Positions 17,062 through 26,862 of a DNA stretch of 64,000 nucleotides are shown here, in pieces. The stretch is taken from positions 11,001,501 through 11,065,500 of the forward strand of contig NZ_SAUN01000001.1 in the NCBI RefSeq assembly GCF_004011505.1, in the 5' to 3' direction. The translations under genes and the position numbers were made by a program. Each line of letters starts with the position of its first letter. Position 1 is the first letter of the stretch. The DNA comes from Nonomuraea polychroma (GTDB lineage Bacteria; Actinomycetota; Actinomycetes; Streptosporangiales; Streptosporangiaceae). The notes beneath the pieces were generated by a model. That model was not told the DNA's origin. It was given only the letters and a program-made list of their open reading frames with translations, and searched no databases.

Positions 17062-18738
17062 ATGCCGCAAACCAGGAGAGCCGGGGCAGCCTGCGCGTTG
17101 CTCGGTCTCGTCCTGGGCTGTCTCTCGCTGGGGCCCGCGCTGGGGTGGGGGTTCGTCCTCGTCCAGGACATGGTGTTCGTGCCAGAGCCGCGTTTCTCGC
17201 GCTTCACCTTCGGGCTCGCCGGCGGCGCGCCGCGGGTCGTGCCGAGCGACGCCGTCGTGACCGCGGTGGCCGCGGTCCTTCCCGCGGAGCTGGTGCAGAA
17301 GGCGGTCCTGCTGGGAGTGTTCGCGCTGGGCTGCGCGGGCGCGGGCCTGCTGGTGCCGTCGGCCGCGCTGGGGCCCAGGCTGGTGGCGGGGGCGTTCTAC
17401 GTGTGGAACCCGTACGTCGCCGAGCGACTGCTGATGGGGCAGTGGGCGCTGCTGCTGGGTTACGCCGGCCTGCCTTGGGTGGTGCGGGCGGCACGCGGGC
17501 GCCGCGGCCTGGCCGTCGCGATGGTGCCGGCCGCGGTGGGTGGGTTCGCTGCGATGGCCGTTACCGCGATCACTGTCATCCCCTCGGCCTGGTACGCCCG
17601 GAGCGGCGAACGCTCAGGTCAGAGAGCGGTGACACCTGAGGGCCACGTGAGCGCGACCGCCGACCACAGCCGCCACGGACGCAGGATCGCGGACACTGCG
17701 CTGGCGGCCGGCGTCGTCCTGGCATTCAGCCTGCCCTGGCTGGTGCCCGCACTGGCCCGGCCCGAGGCGCTGAATGGTGACGGCGTGGGCGTGGACGCGT
17801 TCGCCGCCCGGGCGGACGGTCCCTTCGGCACGGTGGGGAGCCTGCTGTCGCTCGGCGGGGTGTGGAACGCCGATGCGGTGCCGGCCGGGTACGACACTCC
17901 GGTCGCCGCCCTGGCCAGGTTCGTGCTGGTGCTCGCGGGGATCGCGGCAGTCGCGCGCGCCCGGGACCTGCCCGGCAGGGCGGGGCTCGCCATGGCGGCG
18001 GCCGTCGGGTTCGCGATCGCCTGCCTCGGCGTCACCGCAGCCGGCCGGGCGGCGCTTAGGTGGCTGGTGGAGTTCTGGGGCGGGTTCGCGGTGCTGCGTG
18101 ACGCGCAGCAGTTCGTGGCGCCGCTCGCCCTGCTGGCCGCCGTGGGGCTTGGGCTGCTCGCCGCGCGGGCCGCTGCCGAGGGCGGGCGCCTGATGCGGGC
18201 CGGGGTGTCGCTCCTGGTGCTGGCGCCGGTGGCGGCGCTGCCGACGCTGGCCTGGGGGGTGTTCGGCCGGCTGGAGGCGGTGGAGTATCCGCGGGGCTGG
18301 TTCGAGGCCAGGGCGGCGATTCTGGCGGACGCGGCGCCGGGGGACGTCCTGGTGCTGCCGTTCGAGTCGTACCGCAGGTTCCCGTGGAACGGCGGGCGGG
18401 CGGTGCTCGACCCGGCGCAGCGATTCTTCGCCGCGCCGGGGCGCGAGGTAGTGGCCAACGACTCGGTACGGGTCGGCAGCATGGTCGTCGCGGCCGAGGA
18501 TCGCCGGGCACGTGAGGTGGAACGCGTACTAGATGGATCTTCTCCAGACCTTGCCGCAGCGGGCTTCCGGTACGTCGTGGTGGACGCGGGGACGGCCGAG
18601 GAGCGTGACCGCTTCGCCCGGTGGACTCAGCGGGCCACTCTGGTGGTCGATCGGCCTGAGCTGCAGTTGTACAGATTTCAAGCGCCTGCCACGCTTGCGC
18701 CTCGGTTGATCACCCCACTTGATCAGCGACTTTATTAA
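17062..18738 (+). CDS. GT-C-like polytopic membrane protein (Rv0226c-type)
   Basis: A 558-residue protein with about 10-12 membrane segments. Motifs typical of this actinobacterial family are visible: FVLVQDMVFVPEPRFS in the first loop, VWNPYVAERLLMGQWALLLGYAGLPW, and LPWLVPAL. A soluble C-terminal region with VLPFESYRRFPWN follows. The layout resembles the Mycobacterium Rv0226c-type membrane proteins and polyprenyl-sugar-dependent GT-C transferases. It heads a cluster including AftD and two other glycosyltransferases, which supports a role in surface glycan assembly. Catalysis is not proven by the sequence. Confidence 0.78.
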   Translation: MPQTRRAGAACALLGLVLGCLSLGPALGWGFVLVQDMVFVPEPRFSRFTFGLAGGAPRVVPSDAVVTAVAAVLPAELVQKAVLLGVFALGCAGAGLLVPSAALGPRLVAGAFYVWNPYVAERLLMGQWALLLGYAGLPWVVRAARGRRGLAVAMVPAAVGGFAAMAVTAITVIPSAWYARSGERSGQRAVTPEGHVSATADHSRHGRRIADTALAAGVVLAFSLPWLVPALARPEALNGDGVGVDAFAARADGPFGTVGSLLSLGGVWNADAVPAGYDTPVAALARFVLVLAGIAAVARARDLPGRAGLAMAAAVGFAIACLGVTAAGRAALRWLVEFWGGFAVLRDAQQFVAPLALLAAVGLGLLAARAAAEGGRLMRAGVSLLVLAPVAALPTLAWGVFGRLEAVEYPRGWFEARAAILADAAPGDVLVLPFESYRRFPWNGGRAVLDPAQRFFAAPGREVVANDSVRVGSMVVAAEDRRAREVERVLDGSSPDLAAAGFRYVVVDAGTAEERDRFARWTQRATLVVDRPELQLYRFQAPATLAPRLITPLDQRLY

Positions 18739-18828
18739 AATTCAGTCTAACTACTAGCGAGTAAGGAGAATTGGTTCTAAGTTGGGTGCGCTCGGGTCAT
18801 TGCCGCCTCAAAGGAGGAATTCTCGGTG

Positions 18829-18960
18829 ATGAAGATCCTCTTAGCAGCGATCATCGGGGTCGCCCTAGCCGCACTGGTGGCGACCGTCACGACCGTGTCG
18901 CTCACCGGTGCCACGGCCACACCGGTCAACCGGCCGCTCTACAACTACGGCGACCGGTAA
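18829..18960 (+). CDS. Small secreted/membrane protein, DUF2613-like (Rv0236A type)
   Basis: A 43-residue protein (begins MKILLAAIIGVALAALV, ends LYNYGDR) preceded by a strong ribosome-binding site, AAAGGAGG, 9-10 bp before the ATG; an in-frame GTG immediately precedes the ATG. It is one hydrophobic helix with a short polar tail. In Mycobacterium the small secreted protein Rv0236A lies beside aftD (Rv0236c) and belongs to DUF2613; length, hydrophobic profile, the Tyr-Gly-Asx-Arg-like end and the position near AftD all fit. It overlaps nothing and ends 8 bp before the GT2 start. Confidence 0.72.
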   Translation: MKILLAAIIGVALAALVATVTTVSLTGATATPVNRPLYNYGDR

Positions 18961-18968
18961 CACGTGCC

Positions 18969-19762
<794 letters not shown>

Positions 19763-19766
<4 letters not shown>

Positions 19767-20884
19767 ACATCGCCATCGTCAATTGGCGCGACCCATGGCA
19801 TCCCGCCGCAGGGGGCGCCGAAGTCTACGCCTGGGAGCTGGCCAGGCGCTTCGCGGTCGGCGGCGACCGGGTGTGGTTCGTCACGGCCCGCTCGCCCGGG
19901 CAGGCCCGCGAGGAGATCGTCGAAGGGGTGCGGCTGGTCCGCATGGGCGGGCCGTTCACCGTATACCCCCTGGTGCTGCTCTGGATGTTATGCCGGCGCG
20001 GCCAGTTCGACGTGGTCTTCGACTGCCAGAACGGCATCCCGTTCTTCACGCCGCTGGTGGCGGGGCGGGGTACCAGGGTGTTGTGCGTGGTGCACCACGT
20101 GCACGACCGGCAGTTTGCCGTGCACCTGCCGTGGTGGCTGGCCGCGCTCGGCCGGTTCCTGGAGGGGCCGGTGTCGCGGTGGGCGTACCGCGGGCGCGAG
20201 AGCGTGGCCGTGTCGCCGTCGACCGTGCACGCCATGCGGGAGCGGCTTGGCTGGCGCGGGCCCATCCATCTCGTCCCGAATGGGGTGTCCGACCGGCTGC
20301 GGGCGCCGCGCGAGAGGGCCGCGCGGAGCCCGCGGCCACGGCTCGTGTGCGTCGGCAGGCTCGTCGCGCACAAGCGGGTGGAGCTGCTCCTGGAGGCCGT
20401 GCCCGAGCTCAGGAAGCGCTGGCCGGACCTGGTAGTGGACGTCGTCGGCAGGGGGCCGGAGGAGGCGCGGCTGCGCACCGCGGCGACCGATGGCGTCGTT
20501 CTCCACGGCTACCTGTCGGAGGAGGACAAGGAGCGGCTGGTCTCCGCCGCATGGCTGCAGGTCAACACCTCTCAGGGCGAGGGGTGGGGGCTGTGCGTGC
20601 TGGAGGCGGCCGCGCTGGGGGTCCCGACGGTGGCGTACGACGTGGACGGGCTGCGCGACGCGGTGCGGCCCGGCGAGACCGGTTGGCTGGTGCCCGAGGG
20701 CGGGGACCTCGCCAAGGGCATAGCCGCGGCCATCGACGAGCTCACGGTGGCCGCAGACACCTATAGCGTGAAATGTCGGGAATGGGCAGCTCGGTTCTCC
20801 TGGGACCGCAGCACAGCGCGGCTTTCCGCCCTCATCCGTCGGCCTCCTACCGCCCTGGCCGTCCTGCAGTGGGAGGAACTGTGA
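19763..20884 (+). CDS. GT4 glycosyltransferase (Rv0225-type)
   Basis: A 373-residue GT-B enzyme. The N-terminal domain starts NIAIVNWRDPWHPAAGGAEV with the acceptor-side Gly-rich loop. The C-terminal domain has VCVGRLVAHKRVELLL, NTSQGEGWGLCVLEAAALG (the EX7E region) and VAYDVDGLRDAV. GT4 enzymes are retaining transferases using nucleotide sugars. Synteny with AftD, acyltransferase and methyltransferase genes matches the Rv0225 position in Mycobacterium. GTG start in a 4-bp overlap with the GT2 gene, and stop overlapping the AftD start in the same way, so the three are translationally coupled. Confidence 0.9.
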
Positions 20885-23800
20885 CCGAGCGGGCGGGGCA
20901 TCGGCTGTGGCTGGCGATCTGCTGCCTCGGCTTCGCCGTGCTGTCGTTCACCACCAAACCCGGCAGCATCATCCCCGACACTAAGCTCGACCTCGCGCTC
21001 GACCCGATCGGGTGGCTGGAGCGCGTCGGCCACCTGTGGGACCTGCAGCACTTCGGGCAGCTCCAGAACCAGGCGGCCGGTTACGTGTTCCCGATGGGGC
21101 CGTTCTTCGCGCTCGGAGAGCTGGCCGGGCTGGAAGCCTGGGTGACCCAGCGGCTCTGGCTGACGGCGCTGCTCTGCCTGGCCTTCCTCGGCGTGGAGCG
21201 GCTGGCCAGGCAACTCGGCATCGGCGGTCCCGGAACCAGGATCGCCGGTGCGCTGGCGTACGCGCTGGCGCCGCGCACACTGTCGATCCTCGGTGAGATC
21301 TCGATCGAGTGGCTGCCCGCGGCGATGCTGCCGTGGATCCTGATCCCGCTGCTCACCGCGGCGGAGACGGGGCAGCGTGGCCGGGGCGCGATCAGGTCCG
21401 GGCTGGCCGTGGCGCTGTGCGGCGGCGTGAACGCGGTGGCGGTGCTGGCCGTGCTGGTCGCCCCCACCGTCTACATCGTCACCCGGCCGCGCCCCGTGCC
21501 GCGCTGGCGGCTGCTCGCCTGGTGGACCGGCACCGTGTCGGTGGCCACGCTGTTCTGGTGGCTGCCGCTGCTCCTGGTGGGCCGCTACGCGTTCTCCTTC
21601 CTGCCGTACACCGAGACCGCCTCCACCACTACGCAGGTCACCTCGCTGACGAATGTGCTGCGCGGCGCCTCCGACTGGGTGCGCTACCTGACCGTCAACG
21701 GCGTCACCACGCAGCCACCCGGGTACGAGATCTCCACGTCGGCCGCCATGGTCGTGGTCACCGGCCTGCTCGCCGCGCTCGGCCTGGCCGGACTGGCCCG
21801 GCGCGACCTGCCCGCCAAGGGCTTCGTCATCATCCTGTTTCTGATCGGCACGGCGGCACTGGTCGCCGGACACATGAGCGCGCTGGAGCCGGTCGTCGCC
21901 GAGCCCGTGCGCTGGCTGCTCGACGGGCCGCTCGCGCCGCTGCGCAACCTGCGCAAGTTCGATCCCCTCGTCCGGCTGGCGCTGGCGTTCGGCCTGGCCC
22001 ACTTGCTGGCCGGGGCGCGGCTGCCGATCCGGTCGGTGGCCGTGGCGTCGTTCGCCGCACTGGTGCTGCCGGTCTTCAACCAGGGACTGGCCCCACCCGG
22101 CGAGTTCAAGGAGGTGCCGCTCTACTGGCGGCAGGCCGCGGCGTGGCTCAACCAGAACGCCGGCGACGACGGGGTGCTCGTCGTGCCCGGCGCCAAGTTC
22201 GGCGAGTACCTGTGGGGCCGGCCGATGGACGACCCACTGCAGCCGCTGTCCACCGCCCGCTGGACCGCCCGGCAGGTCACGGCGGCCGGCTCCGTCGGCA
22301 TGACCAGGCTGCTCGACGCCATCGACCAGCGGCTCACATCGGGCCACGGCTCGGCCGGGCTGACTGAGGTGCTACGCAGGATGGGCGTGCACTACCTGCT
22401 CGTCAGGAACGACCTGATGCGGGCCAACCTGCAGGGAGCGTGGCCGTCACGGGTCTACGAGGCGCTGCGCGAGTCGCCCGGCATCACCAAGGTCGCCTCG
22501 TTCGGCGGCGAGGTGGGCGACACCAGCACCGACGACGCCGTCGACTCGGTGGACTGGCCCTTTCCGGCGCTGGAGCTGTACGCGGTGTCGAACAGCACCG
22601 GCCTGGTCAGCGTCCAGCCCGCCGCGGCGGCGCTGGAGGTGCGCGGCGGCCCGGACTCGTTGCTGACGATGGGCGACCTCGGCCTGCTCGGCGAGGGCCC
22701 GGCGTTGGTCAACGGCGACGCGGCCAAGCTCGACCTGCCCACTGTGGTCGGCGACGGGCTGCGGCTGCGCGAGCGGCAGTTCGGCGAGATCAGGTCCAAC
22801 TGGTCGCCCACCCTGACCGCGGACCGGCGCGACGACTTCACCGGCGTCAAAGAGCTCGACCTGCTGGAGGACGGCTGGCTGGAGGAGACGGCCACCGCCG
22901 AGTACGACGGCATCGCGGACGTCACGGCCTCCTCCTCGGTCGCCGAGGCGGACGCCGTGCCCGGTCTCAGCACCCCCGGCCGCGGCCCCTGGGCTGCGCT
23001 GGACGGCGACCTGGAGACTGGCTGGGAGAGCGGTGGCTGGAAGCGGCCGCAGAACGAATGGCTCAGGATCGACCTCCGCCGATCCCAGGAGATCCCCCGA
23101 CTGCAGGTGACCTTCACCAACAACCTGCTGATCGGCCAGTCGGTCCGGCAGGTGGCCGTGGAGACCGAGGGCGGCCGGCTGGTGCAGGACGTCGCCAGGA
23201 GCAACGACGCTCAGTCGCTCGACGTGCCCGCCGGGCCGACGAGCTGGGTGCGGATCAGGGTGCTCGGCACGTACGACGCGCGGTGGAGCTTCGTGCAGCG
23301 GGTCGGCATCACCGAGGTCGCGATCCCCGGGATCCTGCCCGGCCGCACCATCAGGCTGCCGGGCCAGGGCGGTGACGTCTTCGTCATGGACCGCGGGCTG
23401 GACGAGCGGCCGCGCTGCATGCGCAACTGGGCCCGCTGGGTGTGCAATCCGCTGCTAGTCAGGTCAGGGGAGGAGGGTGCCGGGTTCGACCGGACGTTCA
23501 CTTCGGAGTCGGGGCGGAAGACCACCCTGCGGGGCTCGGCGGTGCTCCGGGACGTCGCGCTCGTCGACCGGTTCACCCGGCTGAGCGACGACCTGACCAC
23601 GGTGACCGGGTCGTCGGCGATGAGCAAGGAAGCGGTGATCGCGCCGAGGTCGGCGTTCGACGCCGACAGCTCCACCACGTGGGTGCCTTCGCCGGAGGAC
23701 GCCGAGCCGACGCTCACACTGGGTTGGAAGGGCAAGCGGACCGTCTCGCAGATCCAGGTCGCCCGCCCCGGTGGCGATCGGCAGGCGCTCGACGTGATCG

Positions 23801-24927
23801 TGACCGGCGCCAAGGGTGAGGTCCGCAGCGGCCGAGTGGACGCCGGCGGGACGCTGCGGTTCAAGCCCCTCACCACGAACGGGCTGAAGTTGCGCTTCCA
23901 CCCCGCCTCGCGCCGGCTCCAGGTCACCGAGCTGGTGATCCCCGGCGTCAGCCCGGCGAGCCGACCGGCCGGGCCGGAGCTCCGGCTGAGCTGCGGGCTG
24001 GGCCCCACGCTCCAGGTGAACGGCGAGGCCGTGAAGACCAAGGTCACCGGCGCCTACGCCGACCTGCTGGAGCGGCGGCCCGTGCAGATCACCGCGTGCG
24101 CGCAGGTCACGCTGCGGGTGGGGGACAACCGGGTCCGGGTGGCCGGCTGGGAGCCGTTCGCCGTGGAGAACCTCGCGGTTGGCGCGCTGCCGTCCCGGCG
24201 GGCGGCCGAGGAAAGCTCCGCCGCCCGCGGCGCCTGGTCCTCCGTCGAGCGGTCGGTACGAGTGACTGCGCCCGAGGATTCCTTCCTCGTGGTCAACGAG
24301 AACTTCAACGCCGGTTGGCGGGCCGAGCTGGACGGCCAAGAGCTGCGTTCCATTCGGATCGACGGCTGGAAGCAGGGCTGGCAGCTGCCTGCGGGCACGG
24401 CGGGGACGATACGGCTGACGTACGAGCCCGACCAGCTCTACCGGCTCGCGCTCGGGCTCGGCCTGGCCGGGATCGCGCTGCTCGTGCTTCTCTCCCTGGT
24501 GCTGCAAGGCCCCCGCCCCGAGCACATCAAGGAGACCGCCCCCGCGGCGGACTCGCGGCTCTCGCGCTGGCGCGTGCCGTATGTCGTGGTGCTAGGGCTG
24601 GCTTTCGGCGGCTGGGTGGCGAGCTGGCCGGGCATGCTCGTGATGCTCGCCGCGGTCGTGGTCACCCTTTGGGTGCGGGTGCGCCGTCGGCACACGCACT
24701 GGGCGCCGGCTGGCCTCTTCGGCGCGGCGACGGTGGCGCTGGCCGCCGGGGTGTTCCTGCGTAACCGGGGCGTGGACGTCGATCCGCTGCTCGATCAGGT
24801 GCCGCAGCTCCTGTCGTGCGCGGCGATGGGGTCGCTGTTCGGCCAGCTCGTCACGGCGCCGGAGCCGCCGGCGCAGGAGCCTGAGGTTCCGGCCGAGCAG
24901 GAGGTGCTGACCGCCACCGGCGGCTGA
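20881..24927 (+). CDS. aftD: AftD-type alpha-(1->3)-arabinofuranosyltransferase
   Basis: A 1,348-residue GT-C transferase. The N-terminal half has many membrane segments. The first loop holds DTKLDLALDP, the Asp-containing motif of AftD, followed by LWDLQHFGQLQNQAAGYVFP and GPFFALGELAGL, both characteristic of the family. The C-terminal half is extracytoplasmic and contains two discoidin/F5-8-type carbohydrate-binding regions (around 700-800 and 900-1030), before a last helical membrane region. The enzyme uses decaprenyl-phosphoryl-arabinose to branch arabinan. GTG 20881 is favoured over upstream ATG 20773 because GGGAGG precedes it and it forms a GTGA overlap. The 3' end overlaps the opposing acyltransferase by 77 bp. 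Confidence 0.92.
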   Translation: MTERAGHRLWLAICCLGFAVLSFTTKPGSIIPDTKLDLALDPIGWLERVGHLWDLQHFGQLQNQAAGYVFPMGPFFALGELAGLEAWVTQRLWLTALLCLAFLGVERLARQLGIGGPGTRIAGALAYALAPRTLSILGEISIEWLPAAMLPWILIPLLTAAETGQRGRGAIRSGLAVALCGGVNAVAVLAVLVAPTVYIVTRPRPVPRWRLLAWWTGTVSVATLFWWLPLLLVGRYAFSFLPYTETASTTTQVTSLTNVLRGASDWVRYLTVNGVTTQPPGYEISTSAAMVVVTGLLAALGLAGLARRDLPAKGFVIILFLIGTAALVAGHMSALEPVVAEPVRWLLDGPLAPLRNLRKFDPLVRLALAFGLAHLLAGARLPIRSVAVASFAALVLPVFNQGLAPPGEFKEVPLYWRQAAAWLNQNAGDDGVLVVPGAKFGEYLWGRPMDDPLQPLSTARWTARQVTAAGSVGMTRLLDAIDQRLTSGHGSAGLTEVLRRMGVHYLLVRNDLMRANLQGAWPSRVYEALRESPGITKVASFGGEVGDTSTDDAVDSVDWPFPALELYAVSNSTGLVSVQPAAAALEVRGGPDSLLTMGDLGLLGEGPALVNGDAAKLDLPTVVGDGLRLRERQFGEIRSNWSPTLTADRRDDFTGVKELDLLEDGWLEETATAEYDGIADVTASSSVAEADAVPGLSTPGRGPWAALDGDLETGWESGGWKRPQNEWLRIDLRRSQEIPRLQVTFTNNLLIGQSVRQVAVETEGGRLVQDVARSNDAQSLDVPAGPTSWVRIRVLGTYDARWSFVQRVGITEVAIPGILPGRTIRLPGQGGDVFVMDRGLDERPRCMRNWARWVCNPLLVRSGEEGAGFDRTFTSESGRKTTLRGSAVLRDVALVDRFTRLSDDLTTVTGSSAMSKEAVIAPRSAFDADSSTTWVPSPEDAEPTLTLGWKGKRTVSQIQVARPGGDRQALDVIVTGAKGEVRSGRVDAGGTLRFKPLTTNGLKLRFHPASRRLQVTELVIPGVSPASRPAGPELRLSCGLGPTLQVNGEAVKTKVTGAYADLLERRPVQITACAQVTLRVGDNRVRVAGWEPFAVENLAVGALPSRRAAEESSAARGAWSSVERSVRVTAPEDSFLVVNENFNAGWRAELDGQELRSIRIDGWKQGWQLPAGTAGTIRLTYEPDQLYRLALGLGLAGIALLVLLSLVLQGPRPEHIKETAPAADSRLSRWRVPYVVVLGLAFGGWVASWPGMLVMLAAVVVTLWVRVRRRHTHWAPAGLFGAATVALAAGVFLRNRGVDVDPLLDQVPQLLSCAAMGSLFGQLVTAPEPPAQEPEVPAEQEVLTATGG

Positions 24928-26038
24928 GCCGGAGCGCGTTCTCCTCGACGAGGTGGTAGCTCACTGCGCTCACCAGCAGCGAGCCGACGAACGTGGGCAC
25001 CGCCACGCCCACGAAGTCGCCGCTGAACACCCGCTCGCCGGTGATCTTGTAGAAGAGCGTGATCACCGGCGCGTGCCACAGGAAGAAGCTGTACGAGATG
25101 CGCCCCAGATAGGCGGTCACCGGGTTGCCCAGCACCCGGTGCGGCAGCGTGTCGTGCCGGGAGCCCAGTGCGAACGGGGCCACCACCAGTACCGCCACCG
25201 CCGTCTCCAGCACCATCCGCCAGACCGACTGCGACAGGGTGGGCAGCGCGAGGGTACGCGGCCCGGCCAGCTCCGTGCTCAGCACCGCGAACAGCAGCAG
25301 CGCCAGCACCAGGAGCTGCGGTGCCAGCGCGTCCACCACCTCGCGCCGCTTGATCCACACCGACAGCACGGCCATCGCCATGCCGCAGGCGAAGAAGATC
25401 AGGTGGTTCGGCAGCCACAGTGCCAGCTGTGGCTGATCGAGCACGTGCGAGACGACCACGCCGGCCAGTGAGATCAACGGGAGCACCGCGATGCCGCCGA
25501 GGAGCCTGACGGGCCGGTTGCCGCCGCGCGCCCACCGATGCAGGAGCCAGGCCAGCACCGGCAGGACCAGGTAGAAGGCCATCTCGATGGGCATTGTCCA
25601 CATCTGGTAGAGCCCGTCGGGCGCCCGCTCCTGCTCGAAGTAGTTCTGCAGCAGGAGCAGCCACCTGAGCCAGCCCGTCCAGTCGAGCGTCCCCCAGGCC
25701 CAGAGCGCCACCGCCGTGACCAGCCAGTAGGCGGGCAGCACTCGCATCGCCCGCCGCCACAGGTAGCGGCCAACCTGCGGCGACGGCGCGTCCTCCAGCA
25801 CGGCACGGGCCCAAGGCCGGTAGAGCAGCAGCCCGGACAGCAGGAAGAAGATCGGCACGGCGATGCCGAGACGGGCCGTCATCCAGGGGAACATGCCCTC
25901 CCGGTAGATCATCCCGGTATTGCCGCCCACGTGCAGGACCCAGACGCCGAGCGCGGCCAGGGCCCGTATGCCATCGAGCGCGGCGTCCCGCCCGGTGGCC
26001 GGACCTTCGTGAGACGGGGCTCCCCCGGCGGCTGTCAC
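24851..26038 (-). CDS. Acyltransferase 3 family membrane protein (Rv0228-type)
   Basis: A 395-residue protein with about ten membrane segments. The N-terminus has RDAALDGIRALAALGVWVLH with the family Arg/His, IFFLLSGLLLYRPW, and later SYSFFLWHAPVI. These membrane O-acyltransferases move acyl groups from a cytoplasmic donor to extracytoplasmic sugars. Start GTG 26038 overlaps the methyltransferase stop (GTGA), so the two are coupled. Synteny suggests modification of the glycan made by the facing genes. A much longer upstream reading is possible but would overlap the methyltransferase almost completely and is rejected. Confidence 0.9.
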   Translation of the reverse strand: MTAAGGAPSHEGPATGRDAALDGIRALAALGVWVLHVGGNTGMIYREGMFPWMTARLGIAVPIFFLLSGLLLYRPWARAVLEDAPSPQVGRYLWRRAMRVLPAYWLVTAVALWAWGTLDWTGWLRWLLLLQNYFEQERAPDGLYQMWTMPIEMAFYLVLPVLAWLLHRWARGGNRPVRLLGGIAVLPLISLAGVVVSHVLDQPQLALWLPNHLIFFACGMAMAVLSVWIKRREVVDALAPQLLVLALLLFAVLSTELAGPRTLALPTLSQSVWRMVLETAVAVLVVAPFALGSRHDTLPHRVLGNPVTAYLGRISYSFFLWHAPVITLFYKITGERVFSGDFVGVAVPTFVGSLLVSAVSYHLVEENALRLSRRWRSAPPARPEPQAPAPAAPAP

Positions 26039-26862
26039 CGGATCTTCCTGAGCACCAGGACGAGGTTCCACGTGACGAACTCCCTGACGACGGGGACCTT
26101 GACCAGCAGGCGGCACCACCACGGCAGGTACCGCGGGAAGGCGTCGACCAGCTCGACGTCCTGCGCGGACGCCGCCCAGCGCAGCCCCTGCGCGACGGAG
26201 ACGGGAAAGAGCGAGCGCCTGTAGCGATTCTTGGGCGGTTTGCCGTGCACCCGCGCGTACCGGCGGGCGGCGTGCTCGCCACCCAGATAGTGCCAGGGCG
26301 AGGTCTCGTGCCCTCCCCACGGGGAGAGCCAGTTCGTGTACGCGAGGAAGATCAGCCCGCCCTTGCGGGTGACCCGGGCCATCTCGGCCGCCATCCGCCA
26401 CGGGTCTGGAACGTGTTCCAGCACATTGGACGAGAAGCACACGTCGACCGACGCGTCGGCGAGCGGCAGGTCCAGGGCGCTGCCCAGCACGCCGCCCCCC
26501 GGTGCGCCCTGGCCGGTCAGCTCTCCCGCGTCCACGTCCACGCACACGCACCGGGCGCCGACCCGCCTGAAGGCGTCGGCGAAGTATCCCGGGCCGCCGC
26601 CGACGTCGAGTACGGTGGCGTCGGCCAAGGACACGTAGTCCAGGAGTTGGGCGGCGGTGTCGGCGGCGAGGGTGGTGTAGTACGCGTCCGGCGTGGTCTG
26701 CTCTGATCTGAACGCGCGGAACAGCCGGATGGACCTGGCCAGATCGGCACGCATGCCCGCGACTCCCGTCCGTGAGAAGACACCCAGAATAGAACGTGTT
26801 CCGATGCCTGGGTACAGGTAATCAGCAGGTGACGTCAAGACAGACTGCTCCTCCAGGTGCAC
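26035..26862 (-). CDS. Class I SAM-dependent methyltransferase (Rv0224c-type)
   Basis: A protein of up to 275 residues. Motif I VLDVGGGPGYF, an acidic VDVDAGE at the end of strand 2, and FSSNVLEHVPDPWRMAAEM in motif IV identify the SAM-binding fold. The C-terminal part (SPWGGHETSPWHYLGG) is typical of the Rv0224c-like group. ATG 26862 is taken; GTG or ATG near 26757-26790 would remove an N-terminal extension absent from mycobacterial relatives, and one KstR-like box lies within that stretch, so a shorter start is quite possible. Cotranslated with the acyltransferase. Confidence 0.88.
   Translation of the reverse strand: MHLEEQSVLTSPADYLYPGIGTRSILGVFSRTGVAGMRADLARSIRLFRAFRSEQTTPDAYYTTLAADTAAQLLDYVSLADATVLDVGGGPGYFADAFRRVGARCVCVDVDAGELTGQGAPGGGVLGSALDLPLADASVDVCFSSNVLEHVPDPWRMAAEMARVTRKGGLIFLAYTNWLSPWGGHETSPWHYLGGEHAARRYARVHGKPPKNRYRRSLFPVSVAQGLRWAASAQDVELVDAFPRYLPWWCRLLVKVPVVREFVTWNLVLVLRKIR
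26790..26805. promoter_or_regulatory. TAGAACGTGTTCCGAT box, candidate KstR-like site
   Basis: TAGAACGTGTTCC nearly fits the KstR consensus TnnAACnnGTTnnA; only the last base differs. An almost identical 16-mer (15 of 16) lies at 32628. If the true methyltransferase start is at about 26757, this would be its promoter-proximal operator. Confidence 0.5.

Noticed and set aside
24851..26551. Longer 566-residue version of the acyltransferase
   Set aside because: The extra N-terminal 171 residues are an antisense-like Arg/Gly stretch lying over the methyltransferase gene; the GTGA overlap start is the better choice.
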